DNA of 57,139 bases, taken from Novosphingobium rosa NBRC 15208 (GTDB lineage: Bacteria > Pseudomonadota > Alphaproteobacteria > Sphingomonadales > Sphingomonadaceae). The notes under the pieces were generated by a model. That model ran no database searches and was not told the origin of the DNA. It saw nothing but the letters and a program-made list of their open reading frames with translations. The DNA lies in NCBI RefSeq assembly GCF_001598555.1, contig NZ_BCZE01000055.1, forward strand, positions 1 to 57,139. The letters are read 5' to 3'. Both the position numbers and the translations under genes were made by a program. Every line of letters begins with the position of its first letter. The first letter of the stretch is position 1. Positions 7,939-16,264 of the stretch are shown here, in pieces.

Positions 7939-9462
7939 ATGCTCATCGAGGCGGATCTTCCTGACGATGTCGAAGCGCTGCGGGCGCTTATCCTCGCACA
8001 GGCCCGCGAACTCGACGCGCTGAAGGGATTTCAGGCCGAGGTTGAACGCCTGAAGGCGATCATTGCCGCCTTGCAACGCCATCGTTTTGGCCGCCGCTCC
8101 GAACAGCTTGAACCCGACCAGTTCGAGTTGGCTCTGGAGGAAGTCGAAACCGCTCTTGCCGAGGCCGAGCATGCCCGGGACAGGGCAAGCCGTACTCCGG
8201 CGGATCAACCGCGCAGGGTTAATCGCGGCTCGCTCCCCGCCCATCTCGAGCGGATCGAACAGGTTGTCGATGTCGAGGACAAAGCCTGCCCTTGCTGTGG
8301 CGGCCAGCTTCATCAGATTGGCGAAGATGTGGCGGAACGCCTCGATGTCGTGCCGACCACCTTCCGCGTGCTGGTCACCCGCCGACCGCGCTATGGCTGC
8401 CGGTCATGTGAGAGCACTGTCCGGCAAGCTCCGGTTCCCGCCCGGATCGTTGAAGGCGGATTGCCCACTGAAGCGCTGATCGCGCAGGTGCTGGTCGCCA
8501 AGTATGCCGACCACCTCCCGCTGTACCGCCAGGCGCAGATTTACGCCCGGCAAGGCATTCAGCTCGATCGATCCACGCTGGCCGACTGGGTCGGGCGGGC
8601 AGCCTGGTATCTTCGCCCGCTGCGTGACCATATGCTGGAACGGCTCCGACGATCCGAGCGGCTCTTTGCCGACGAGACCACGGCCCCCGTGCTTGATCCG
8701 GGGCGCGGGCGAACGAAGACGGGTCAGCTCTGGGCTTATGCCAGCGATGACCGGCCATGGGGCGGCACAGCCCCACCGTTGGTAGCCTACGTCTATGCCC
8801 CTGACCGCAAGGCCGAGCGCCCGGAACTTCATCTTGGTGACTTTGCCGGCATTTTGCAGGTCGATGGCTATGGCGGTTACGCCGCGCTCGCCAAGCGCCG
8901 GCGACAGCTGCGCCTGGCCTTCTGCTGGGCGCATGTGCGGCGCAAGTTCTATGACCTGGCCGACTCATCGCCGGTCGCGACCGAAGTGCTACGCCGCATC
9001 GCCTTGCTCTACGCCATTGAGGGCGATGTGCGCGGTGCGCCTGCACAGCAGCGGCAAGCCGCCCGCAGCGAGCGTTCCCGCGCCATCGTGGAGGATTTGC
9101 GCCACTATCTTGAAGCCCGGAACCGACAAGTCAGCGCCAAAGCCAAGCTTGGCGAGGCAATCCGCTATGCACTCACGCGATGGGATGGCCTCATCCGCTT
9201 CCTCGACGACGGCCGTATCGACCTGGACAGCAACACCGTCGAGCGCAGCATCAGGCCGCTGGCCCTCAACCGAAAGAATGCACTGTTCGCGGGTTCCGAC
9301 GAGGGCGGTGACAACTGGGCGGTGATCGCCACGCTTATCGAGAACTGTAAACTCAGCGGGATCGATCCGCACCGCTGGCTGAGCGAAACCCTCACCAAAC
9401 TGGCGAATGGCCATCATGCAAACCGGGTTCACGAACTCATGCCATGGACCGCCGTGGGCTGA
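7939..9462 (+). CDS. tnpC: IS66-family transposase TnpC (first element)
   Basis: 507 aa, full length. N-terminal leucine-rich coiled coil (residues about 8-45), a zinc-binding CPCCGGQLH block near 115 and CRSCES near 155, then the DDE catalytic domain: first Asp in RLFADETTAPV, second in ILQVDGYGGY, final Glu in SNTVERSIRPLALNRKN. The C-terminal end reads into the right inverted repeat region. Catalyses excision and insertion. Confidence 0.95.
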   Translation: MLIEADLPDDVEALRALILAQARELDALKGFQAEVERLKAIIAALQRHRFGRRSEQLEPDQFELALEEVETALAEAEHARDRASRTPADQPRRVNRGSLPAHLERIEQVVDVEDKACPCCGGQLHQIGEDVAERLDVVPTTFRVLVTRRPRYGCRSCESTVRQAPVPARIVEGGLPTEALIAQVLVAKYADHLPLYRQAQIYARQGIQLDRSTLADWVGRAAWYLRPLRDHMLERLRRSERLFADETTAPVLDPGRGRTKTGQLWAYASDDRPWGGTAPPLVAYVYAPDRKAERPELHLGDFAGILQVDGYGGYAALAKRRRQLRLAFCWAHVRRKFYDLADSSPVATEVLRRIALLYAIEGDVRGAPAQQRQAARSERSRAIVEDLRHYLEARNRQVSAKAKLGEAIRYALTRWDGLIRFLDDGRIDLDSNTVERSIRPLALNRKNALFAGSDEGGDNWAVIATLIENCKLSGIDPHRWLSETLTKLANGHHANRVHELMPWTAVG

Positions 9463-9475
9463 AAACACCGCTTAC

Positions 9476-9483
9476 GGTGAATG
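9476..9483. repeat. 8-bp target-site duplication, right copy (GGTGAATG)
   Basis: Second copy of the duplication made by the 7069-9475 IS66 element. Its ATG (9481-9483) is the start codon of the next tnpA, so that gene kept its start codon but lost the adjacent AGGAG ribosome-binding site, which stayed 2.4 kb upstream. Confidence 0.95.
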
Positions 9484-9828
9484 CGGCAAATCACGGTGAT
9501 GAACGGGCCTGAGCGGCGCCGACGGTGGAATGACGAGGAGCGGCTGCGGATCTTGACCGAGGCTTTCGCTCCCGGCGCATGCGTCGCAGACGTGGCCCGT
9601 GAACACGATATTTCGACGGCGCGGATCTACACATGGCGCCGCAAGCTCCGGCAGCCGGTCGAGATGGCGGAATTTGCACAGGCTCTGATCTTACCCACTG
9701 ACAATACGCCGACGCCCAAGTCGCCGGGCCCGGTTATTGTTGTGGATCTGCCAGGAGCTGGGCGCGTCAGCATCTTTGCTGCGGCATCGCCAACGCTGGC
9801 GGCAGCCACGCTGAAGGCTCTGCGGTGA
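9481..9828 (+). CDS. tnpA: IS66 accessory protein TnpA (second element)
   Basis: 115 aa with the same helix-turn-helix arrangement: RRRWNDEERLRILTEAF then DVAREHDISTARIYTWRRKLR. Its ATG lies in the target duplication of the first IS66; AGGAG six bases before the ancestral ATG is now at 7055-7059, so translation initiation should be much reduced unless a start further in (ATG 9499) is used. The stop overlaps the GTG start of tnpB (GTGA). Confidence 0.85.
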   Translation: MRQITVMNGPERRRRWNDEERLRILTEAFAPGACVADVAREHDISTARIYTWRRKLRQPVEMAEFAQALILPTDNTPTPKSPGPVIVVDLPGAGRVSIFAAASPTLAAATLKALR

Positions 9829-10166
9829 TCCCACCGGGCGCGCGGGTATGGATCGCCATGGGCCATACCGATATGCGCAGAGGCATGCAGGGTCTGGCGT
9901 TACAGGTCCAGCAGGGGCTGGGGCGCAACCCCCATGGCGGCGACCTTTTCGTCTTTCGCGGCCGGGCTGGATCGCTGCTCAAGATCATCTGGCATGATGG
10001 CATCGGCATGTCGCTGTACGCCAAAAGGCTGGAGAAGGGCCGCTTCATCTGGCCCTCCGCCAAGGATGGCATGGTATCGCTGACCAGTTCGCAGTTGGCT
10101 TGCCTGCTGGAGGGCATCGACTGGCGGAACCCGCAGCATTCCTGGCGACCGGAGAGCGCCGGATAG
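9825..10166 (+). CDS. tnpB: IS66 accessory protein TnpB (second element)
   Basis: 113 aa, GTG start overlapping the tnpA stop. Contains the family pattern GARVWIAMGHTDMRRGMQGLALQV, LFVFRGRAGSLLKIIWHDG and SLYAKRLEKGRFIWP. Full length for IS66 Orf2. Confidence 0.92.
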   Translation: MIPPGARVWIAMGHTDMRRGMQGLALQVQQGLGRNPHGGDLFVFRGRAGSLLKIIWHDGIGMSLYAKRLEKGRFIWPSAKDGMVSLTSSQLACLLEGIDWRNPQHSWRPESAG

Positions 10167-10235
10167 GCCCTATTTCTTTGGCGACGCGACTCTTTCCTGC
10201 TTCACCTTGGTGCGTTTCTATGATTCCATCTCTCC

Positions 10236-11903
10236 ATGGATACCGCCGTTTCGCCCTTTCCGGACGATCTGGAAGCGCTCAAGGCGCTGCTGGCGGCCAC
10301 CCTTCAGCGCGCCGATCAAGCCGAAGCGCAATTGGCCAATGCTCAGGCCCAAGCCAGCGCCACCGAGGCGATGATCGCTCACCTCAAGCTCCAGATCGCA
10401 AAGCTGCGCCGCGAGCAATATGGCGCCACCGCCGAGCGCAGCCGCCGCTTGCTCGACCAGATGGAATTGCAACTCGAGGATCTCGAGGGCGACGCCCGCG
10501 AGGATGACCTGGCTGCCGAGGCGGCAGTGGCAAAGACCACCAGTGTCCCGCCTTTCGAGCGCAAGAAGCCATCCCGCAAGCCGTTCCCCAAACACCTGCC
10601 GCGTGAGCGGGTTGTCATTCCCGCGCCATGCTCGTGCCCGGCCTGTGGCGGCAACCGCCTCTCGAAGTTGGGCGAGGATGTGACCGAGACGCTGGAGGTG
10701 ATCCCCCGGGCATGGAAGGTCATCCAGACCGTCCGCGAGAAATTCTCCTGCCGGGATTGCGAGACCATCACACAGCCGCCGACGCCCTTCCATGTCGTGC
10801 CGCGTGGTTGGGCCGGTCCCAGCTTTCTGGCCATGCTGCTGTTCGAGAAATATGGCCAGCACCAGCCCCTCAACCGGCAGGCCGAGCGCTTTGCCCGCGA
10901 AGGCGTGCCGCTTGCCACATCCACGCTGGCCGATCAGGTTGGCGCGGCAGCCTTCGCCCTGATGCCGCTCTATCGGCTGATCGAGGCCCATGTCCTGGCT
11001 GCGCAGCGCCTCCATGGCGACGACACCACCGTGCCGGTCATGGCCAAAGGCAAGACCGATACGGCGCGCTTGTGGACCTATGTCCGCGATGACCTCCCCT
11101 TTGGCGGCGCCGATCCGCCCGCAGCCCTGTTCTACTACTCTCGCGACCGGCGTGGCGAACACCCGCGCGCCCATTTGAAGTCATGGTCAGGTATCCTGCA
11201 GGCAGATGCCTATGGCGGCTATTCCGAGCTTTATGCCATCGGGCGTGAACCGGGCCCGATCCTGGAGGCAGGCTGCTTTGCCCATGCCCGGCGCAAGTTC
11301 TTCGAACTGGCCGATGTCGAGGCAACCGTCCGCCGGCGCAGCCGTGGCGAGCGCGCCAGCCACATCTATCCCATCGCGCTGGAGGCGGTGCAGCGGATCG
11401 ACGCGCTGTTTGACGTCGAGCGCGCTATCAATGGCAAGGGGGCGAGCGAACGGCTCGCCACTCGGCAGGAGCTGAGCGCGCCGCTGGTGGACGGACTGCA
11501 TGTCTGGCTGACCGCCCAGATGGCCAAGCTGTCGCGCAACCACGATCTGGCCAAGGCGATCAACTACATGCTGCGCCGCTGGGATGCCTTCACCTGCTTC
11601 CTTGATGACGGACGAATTTGCCTGACCAACAATGCAGCGGAACGGGCATTGCGCTGCGTGCCCTTGGGCAGGAAGGCATGGCTGTTTTGCGGGTCAGATC
11701 GTGGTGGGCAGCGGGCTGCTGTGTTCTACACGCTGATCCAGTCCGCCCGGCTTAACGACATCGACCCGCAAGCCTGGCTAGCCGACGTGTTAGCCCGGAT
11801 CGCGGATTATCCGGTCAGCAGTCTGGGCGATCTGCTGCCCTGGAATTGGCGATTTCGTCACCCACGGCAAGACCATTGCGAATTGCCTGTTCCCGACGCT
11901 TGA
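10236..11903 (+). CDS. tnpC: IS66-family transposase TnpC (second element)
   Basis: 555 aa, apparently intact. Coiled-coil N-terminus (residues about 10-85), CSCPACGGNRL zinc-like block near 130, CRDCET near 170, and the DDE domain with Asp in RLHGDDTTVPV, Asp in ILQADAYGGY and Glu in NNAAERALRCVPLGRK. The extreme C-terminus after LLPWNW continues for about 20 residues that are not typical, consistent with reading out through a lost or altered right end. Confidence 0.92.
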   Translation: MDTAVSPFPDDLEALKALLAATLQRADQAEAQLANAQAQASATEAMIAHLKLQIAKLRREQYGATAERSRRLLDQMELQLEDLEGDAREDDLAAEAAVAKTTSVPPFERKKPSRKPFPKHLPRERVVIPAPCSCPACGGNRLSKLGEDVTETLEVIPRAWKVIQTVREKFSCRDCETITQPPTPFHVVPRGWAGPSFLAMLLFEKYGQHQPLNRQAERFAREGVPLATSTLADQVGAAAFALMPLYRLIEAHVLAAQRLHGDDTTVPVMAKGKTDTARLWTYVRDDLPFGGADPPAALFYYSRDRRGEHPRAHLKSWSGILQADAYGGYSELYAIGREPGPILEAGCFAHARRKFFELADVEATVRRRSRGERASHIYPIALEAVQRIDALFDVERAINGKGASERLATRQELSAPLVDGLHVWLTAQMAKLSRNHDLAKAINYMLRRWDAFTCFLDDGRICLTNNAAERALRCVPLGRKAWLFCGSDRGGQRAAVFYTLIQSARLNDIDPQAWLADVLARIADYPVSSLGDLLPWNWRFRHPRQDHCELPVPDA

Positions 11904-11963
11904 AAGGCTTGGCCCGATTGCAATCTGCCGCCATAAATTCCCGAACAGGGAGATGGTGATAGC

Positions 11964-13331
11964 ATGGGGCAAGGTATGAAAGTTTCGCGCAGTGGGGTCG
12001 CACACATTGTTTTTGCGATCATTGCGCTTCTACCCCTCTCATGCAGCGCCCAACCTGCCAACATTGATCCTGCCCAAACGGCGATTACCTTGGAACGATC
12101 TGCCTGTTATGGAACGTGCCCCGTCTATCGGGTAACAATCCATGGAGACGGCCGCGTCGTATTTACCACTGGGACTGCGCCGGTTGACCCGGTGGATGCC
12201 CTGCATCGACGATTTGCCCAATCGGATGGCGTCCTCCTGCCCGGCACACACGAAGCGCGGATTGATCCCTCGTCAGTGGTTGAATTGATCGAGAAATTCA
12301 AATCCGCTCATTATTGGCAGCTCAAATCCACCTATAGAGCGCCAGTGACAGACAGTCCTACCTATGTCCTCACATTCGACATCGGTCACCAGAGGAAAAC
12401 CGTTGTCGACTATGTAGGGCGGGAAGCGGGCATGCCCAAGGCAGTCACCGAGCTTGAAAATGCCGTTGATCAGGCAGCAGGCACGGATCGCTGGGTTAAC
12501 GGGAGTCCGGCCCTCATCCCCTGGCTTGAACAAACCGGGTTTGATTTTCATTCGGATCAAGCAGTCGAACTGGTCAATGCCGCAGCGTGGGGGGATGGAG
12601 CGGAGGAAACCGTCATCGGGCTTATTGATCGAGGGGCGCCGCTGGACCGCATTGTCGGTATTCGAGGCAGTTCCCCGATGAGTACCATCGCCGAACCGCA
12701 AACCGCTGGTATCTTCATGCTTGAAAGCGCGATCAGGCGCGGGCAGGCCAATGTGTTCAAACGGCTCGTTGCGTCTGGCTGGCTTGATAAGCTGGGCAAG
12801 GACAAGGCAGCAGAAGTTTTCTCCAAAAACGCAGGCGGCTGCTCTCCGGCCCTGGTCGATGCAGCGGGAGAGGCCGGCATCGGCGTTGACAAGCCTTCGA
12901 AGGAAGAACCGTCCTATCCGGGAGCGGCTCAGGGCAAAACTGCACTCGCCGAGCTGGGTTCTTCATATGCTTGTGAAGAAAAGGAGGACCTGCTGGTCAA
13001 AGTCGCCGAAAGGTTGATCGCTCGAGGAGCAAACCCGAACGCACGTGATAGCTTGGGACGTACACCCATCTATGGGGTAGAGAATTTGGCGCTGCTGCGT
13101 TTCCTTCTTCAACACGGCGCCGATGCCACGGTCAAAGACAACGATGGCCGCAGCATGGTGTTCGGAAGCTGGACCGATGCGATCGTGTTGGAGCTTCTGG
13201 AAGCTCGCGCCAGCCCGGTCGGGAAATACGACATTGATGGGAACAAAACGTTGGCACAGCAGGCAAAAGATCGGAAAATGCCGCTCGTCGCCAAATGGCT
13301 CACAGATCATCCGGAAGCCTACAAACGCTGA
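11964..13331 (+). CDS. Secreted DUF6438-like / ankyrin-repeat protein
   Basis: 455 aa. An N-terminal signal sequence (about residues 10-30, VFAIIALLPLSCSAQ) sends it out of the cytoplasm; the Cys context is not a good lipobox. Residues about 40-150 carry the ERSACYGTCPVYRVTIHGDGRV pattern of DUF6438-type domains. The second half has ankyrin-type repeats, most clearly ERLIARGANPNARDSLGRTPIYG and LRFLLQHGADATVKDNDGRS near 350-410. Ankyrin repeats mediate protein contacts; a periplasmic binding or scaffold role is likely but unproven. Stands alone after the IS66 complex; ATG 11964 has a GGGAGATGG-like site about 15 bases upstream, and ATG 11976 is an alternative. Confidence 0.8.
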   Translation: MGQGMKVSRSGVAHIVFAIIALLPLSCSAQPANIDPAQTAITLERSACYGTCPVYRVTIHGDGRVVFTTGTAPVDPVDALHRRFAQSDGVLLPGTHEARIDPSSVVELIEKFKSAHYWQLKSTYRAPVTDSPTYVLTFDIGHQRKTVVDYVGREAGMPKAVTELENAVDQAAGTDRWVNGSPALIPWLEQTGFDFHSDQAVELVNAAAWGDGAEETVIGLIDRGAPLDRIVGIRGSSPMSTIAEPQTAGIFMLESAIRRGQANVFKRLVASGWLDKLGKDKAAEVFSKNAGGCSPALVDAAGEAGIGVDKPSKEEPSYPGAAQGKTALAELGSSYACEEKEDLLVKVAERLIARGANPNARDSLGRTPIYGVENLALLRFLLQHGADATVKDNDGRSMVFGSWTDAIVLELLEARASPVGKYDIDGNKTLAQQAKDRKMPLVAKWLTDHPEAYKR

Positions 13332-13698
13332 ACTTCTGCATGCCTTAGGCAGGTGACCGCAAAACGCGATCAAGCGCGGCTTTCACCGGATGCATACAGG
13401 AATGGCTTGCGGGTTCCTCCGGCATCGTCGGTGCGGGGCCCGCCAGGGACGAACCGAGAAGGGACAAATCCATGATAAGACGGTGGCGGCATTCCAAGCG
13501 CGCGCCATTGTATCCAACGCTATATCCTCTCACCCTATGAGGGAGACGCCAGCATTCTACTGGCGTGATCCTGCACCCGGTTTATGGATGTCGGTCAGGA
13601 GTTCGCAGCAACGATACCGTGATAGCCGGAATCGATGCGGATCGGAAAAGGCGGGGACTCCCAAACAGATCGGTGTTGTCGCTCGATTGGGATATCGT
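13332..13698. other. Intergenic region between convergent genes; small hairpin, no gene recognised
   Basis: About 370 bases between the ankyrin protein and the sigma-factor gene. A perfect 7-bp hairpin, ACGCCAG (13546-13552) with CTGGCGT (13560-13566), lies in it. Open frames here give no recognisable protein. Confidence 0.45.
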
Positions 13699-14328
13699 TC
13701 AGGCGAGAGGTTGCCTCGCCATACGTGCTGGCGCTACCTTGCGCAATTCGTCGATGAGCGCATCATGCACATCATCCCTTAGATCGAAATTACCGCGCGT
13801 CTCGGGCAAGATGCCGCCTTCGATGGCGCCGGACAGAGCAGCTCGAGCGCGGGCCATGCGGCTTTTCACAGTACCGAGCGGCGTGCCGCAGATTTCCGCG
13901 ATTTCCTCATAGCTCATGCCGCCGATGCATATGAGGACAAGCACTTCGCGCTGGGCATCCGGCAGGATAGCCAACGCGCGAAGCACGTCGGCCGCCTCCA
14001 GCCGGCCTTCCTGCGAACCCTGCATCGTCAGGATCCGTTCGGCTTCGACTTCATTGTATTCGCCCACAAATCGGTCACGGCGGATTTGACCAAAATAGTG
14101 GTGGCGAAGGATGGTGTAGATCCAGGCGCGGAATCTGCTGCCTGCGATAAAGCTGTCTCGTGCAGCCCACGCTTTCATGAGAGCTTCCTGAGCAAGGTCG
14201 TCCGCTCGATCGCGGTCTCCACAAAGCATGCGGGCAAAGGCACGCAAATGAGGAATGACCGCAGTTAGCTCCTTATGGAAATCGGCGTCGGAAAGCCGGG
14301 TGCCCTCGATTTTGTCTTGCAGGATCAC
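13699..14328 (-). CDS. ECF sigma factor, EcfG-like (general stress response type)
   Basis: 209 aa. Sigma region 2 is LRAFARMLCGDRDRADDLAQ then ALMKAWAARDSFIAGSRFRAWIYTILRHHYF (residues about 27-85), close to alphaproteobacterial EcfG/ECF15 sigma factors; region 4 is LPDAQREVLVLICIGGMSYEEIAEICGTPLGTVKSRMARAR (about 125-165). A C-terminal tail of about 45 residues extends beyond the usual length. In this class the sigma factor is held by NepR and released by phosphorylated PhyR; neither gene is nearby, so this may be an EcfG paralogue. The start is GTG 14328 with a weak ribosome-binding site. A candidate EcfG-type promoter lies about 130 bases upstream. Confidence 0.88.
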   Translation of the reverse strand: MILQDKIEGTRLSDADFHKELTAVIPHLRAFARMLCGDRDRADDLAQEALMKAWAARDSFIAGSRFRAWIYTILRHHYFGQIRRDRFVGEYNEVEAERILTMQGSQEGRLEAADVLRALAILPDAQREVLVLICIGGMSYEEIAEICGTPLGTVKSRMARARAALSGAIEGGILPETRGNFDLRDDVHDALIDELRKVAPARMARQPLA

Positions 14329-14459
14329 AGAGGTACTTTGCTTTGGCTCGGTCTGCCTAGACGGTCCATCGGAAGAAGGAGGGAGCGCCAGGGGGGAATC
14401 CTGATTGTTCCTTGCTTCCTGTGCGATGACGGTATCTCCATTAAGGTATGTGCCTACCT

Positions 14460-14484
14460 AACAGACGGCATGGATGGGGGTTCC
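14460..14484 (-). promoter_or_regulatory. Candidate EcfG-type promoter upstream of the sigma-factor gene
   Basis: On the minus strand GGAAC (14484-14480), 16 bases, then TGTT (14463-14460). The published alphaproteobacterial EcfG consensus is GGAAC-N16/17-CGTT; the -35 matches fully and the -10 matches 3 of 4. Would imply autoregulation. Sequence match only. Confidence 0.35.
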
Positions 14485-14602
14485 ACATCGCCTTTGCCGG
14501 GATGACCACCCCCAAATTCAGCAGCATGTCGGAGCAGTAGTTCGGGGTTTACGGCAACGGACACAGCGTGGGAGACAATGGTTGATCCTCACAGCGCCAC
14601 CC

Positions 14603-15103
14603 TTATTTGGGAAGGACGCTGATCTTGCCGCCGCGCTCGAAGGTGACGAGACGAGTGTCCTCCACACGTTCAACCTGTTGCATGCGCAGGGCCTCGGCAA
14701 GGTCCTCTTCGCTGGCCTCATGGCGTATCATAGCTTCCCGATTGATGACCCCATCGCGTGCCAACACATCCGCCTTACCCTTGATAAAGCCCGACAGCCA
14801 GTTCGACCGCATGGTCGCCATGGCCAGCAGGCGATGCATGACCACCACGACCATCGTGGCGGTAAGCGAGGCGACGAACGGAACTTTCCCTGTCATGACC
14901 CGACTGATGTTCGAGCCGACTACGATCGCGATAAAAATATCAAAGGGGCTGAGGCTGGAAAAACTGCGTCGTCCAGCAATGCGCATGCAAAGCAGTCCGT
15001 AGAGGAACAGAATGAAAGCCCGGATACAAAGCTGCGGGGTGCTGGGCGAAGTCTCGTCCGGACCGATGATCTGGGTGATCCAGCCTGTGTCCATCGTGCT
15101 CAT
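14603..15103 (-). CDS. DUF421 (YetF-like) membrane protein
   Basis: 166 aa with three N-terminal hydrophobic segments (CIRAFILFLYGLLCMRIAG; PFDIFIAIVVGSNISRVMTG; ASLTATMVVVVMHRLLAMA) and a soluble C-terminal domain, the DUF421/YetF layout; RIAGRRSFSSLSPFDI is the characteristic first block. Cytoplasmic tail of about 70 residues. Role unknown; members occur in stress and sporulation loci. The start overlaps the stop of the upstream DUF3175 gene (ATGA), so both are in the SDR-DUF3175-DUF421 operon. Confidence 0.88.
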   Translation of the reverse strand: MSTMDTGWITQIIGPDETSPSTPQLCIRAFILFLYGLLCMRIAGRRSFSSLSPFDIFIAIVVGSNISRVMTGKVPFVASLTATMVVVVMHRLLAMATMRSNWLSGFIKGKADVLARDGVINREAMIRHEASEEDLAEALRMQQVERVEDTRLVTFERGGKISVLPK

Positions 15104-15375
15104 TCCTTGTGAAACAGGGCCCGCAGTTCCTCCTTGGCCTGTTCCAATATATCTCTCTGTTTCTTGTCCAGATTGTCTCCGGCCCGGTTGATGTAGAAGG
15201 TCAGCATGCCCATCGCCGATTGCAGGGGTGTGCCCTTGCGCCGATGGCTATGCTCGGCCGAACGTTTGAGGGATTGGGCGATTTCCTTGGGATCATCCTT
15301 TTTGAACACGCCTTCATCCAGATCGAGGGCATCGGAATGTTCGGTGACGTCCTGGGACCATTTGTGCTCGCTCAT
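15100..15375 (-). CDS. DUF3175-like small protein (91 aa)
   Basis: The pattern is SDALDLDEGVFKKDDPKEIAQ, then SLKRSAEHSHRRKGTPLQSAM and LTFYINRAGDNL, which I recognise as DUF3175. Charged, helical, soluble. Between an SDR oxidoreductase (12 bases upstream) and a DUF421 membrane protein (overlapping) in one operon. A diverged, frameshifted copy of this gene follows the second SDR at 46233-46511, in the same order. Confidence 0.88.
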   Translation of the reverse strand: MSEHKWSQDVTEHSDALDLDEGVFKKDDPKEIAQSLKRSAEHSHRRKGTPLQSAMGMLTFYINRAGDNLDKKQRDILEQAKEELRALFHKE

Positions 15376-15387
15376 GGCGCAAATCCT

Positions 15388-16239
15388 TCACCCGTTCACC
15401 ACCGTACCGCCATTGGGATGCAGCACCTGCCCCGACATGTAGCTGGCATCCTCACACGCCAGGAAGAGGAAGGCGGGTGCCACCTCGTTGGGCTGGCCGG
15501 GACGCTTCATCGGTGTCTTCTCGCCAAAATACGCGATCTTCTCCTTATCCGCGCCGCCGCAGGGGTTTAGCGGAGTCCAGATTGGCCCCGGCGCCACGGC
15601 GTTGACACGAATACCCTCACCAATGAGGTTTTCGCTCAGCGATCGTGTGAAGGCCGTGATCGCGCCCTTGGTCGCGCTGTAATCCAGCAAATCCTTGCTG
15701 CCCTGATACATGGTAACCGAGGTGCAGTTGATGATCGCGGCTCCTTCGCTCAGATAGGGCCGCACCGCCTGGACCATATGGAACATCCCGAAGATGTTTG
15801 TCTGAAAGGTGCGGTGAAGCTGCTCCTCGGTGATGTCGGTGATGTCCTCATCGGGATGTTGTTCACCGGCATTGTTGACCAGAATGTCGATCTGGCCAAA
15901 GACCTCCAGAACGCGTTTGGCGACTTGCTCGCACATTTCTCGCGAACCCACGTCCGCCTTGATCGTGATCGCCCGCTGCCCCTCGACCTCGACGATGCGC
16001 TGCGTCTCATTGGCATCGTCCTCTTCCAGCAGATAGACGATCGCCACATCGGCCCCCTCACGCGCATAAAGGGCCGCCACCGCGCGCCCGATGCCACTGT
16101 CCGCGCCGGTGATAATCGCCACCTTGCCTTTGAGCCGTTCAGATCCGGCATAGCGGGGCTGCCATTCCGGCTTGGGTTCCAGCGCACTTTCGTGGCCGGG
16201 CAGCGGGTCCTCGTGCAGCATTGCCTGCGTGTCGGGCAT
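15388..16239 (-). CDS. SDR-family oxidoreductase (YghA/GSP39-like), copy 1
   Basis: 283 aa classical-type SDR with an N-terminal extension of about 45 residues (HEDPLPGHESALEPKPEWQP). Cofactor motif TGADSGIGRAVA near 52, NNAG at about 137, catalytic Ser in INCTSVTMYQGS, YxxxK as YSATKGA near 200, and PGPIWTPLNP after it. Start ATG 16239 has AAGGAG well placed; the 17 codons of frame before it are not conserved. Such SDRs are induced by general stress in several bacteria; substrate unknown. A paralogue with roughly nine in ten identical residues is at 45371-46222. Confidence 0.93.
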   Translation of the reverse strand: MPDTQAMLHEDPLPGHESALEPKPEWQPRYAGSERLKGKVAIITGADSGIGRAVAALYAREGADVAIVYLLEEDDANETQRIVEVEGQRAITIKADVGSREMCEQVAKRVLEVFGQIDILVNNAGEQHPDEDITDITEEQLHRTFQTNIFGMFHMVQAVRPYLSEGAAIINCTSVTMYQGSKDLLDYSATKGAITAFTRSLSENLIGEGIRVNAVAPGPIWTPLNPCGGADKEKIAYFGEKTPMKRPGQPNEVAPAFLFLACEDASYMSGQVLHPNGGTVVNG

Positions 16240-16264
16240 GATCCATCTCCTTGTTGGGAGATGC

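Larger units (their letters stand above)
7069..9475 (+). mobile_element. IS66-family insertion sequence, intact (2407 bp)
   Basis: Terminal inverted repeats GTAAGCGGTGTT (7069-7080) and AACACCGCTTAC (9464-9475) match perfectly over 12 bases, begin with the GTAAGCG typical of IS66, and are flanked by the 8-bp duplication GGTGAATG. Inside are the three standard genes tnpA, tnpB and tnpC in order on the plus strand, all open. The element lies in the start region of a second, different IS66 element. Intact genes and perfect flanks suggest it inserted recently and may still be active. Confidence 0.95.
9476..11903 (+). mobile_element. Second IS66-family element, interrupted at its tnpA start
   Basis: A second tnpA-tnpB-tnpC set, clearly diverged from the first (TnpC 555 versus 507 aa). 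Its left end must lie before 7061, because the first element sits between its ribosome-binding site and tnpA. I could not identify matching terminal inverted repeats: neither the 6935-7060 side nor the 11850-11960 side ends in a GTAAGC-like repeat, so the outer boundaries are not defined and one or both ends may be lost. Confidence 0.8.

Noticed and set aside
13390..13782. 130-aa plus-strand frame after the ankyrin gene
   Set aside because: Overlaps the sigma-factor gene antisense and has no recognisable motif or ribosome-binding site.
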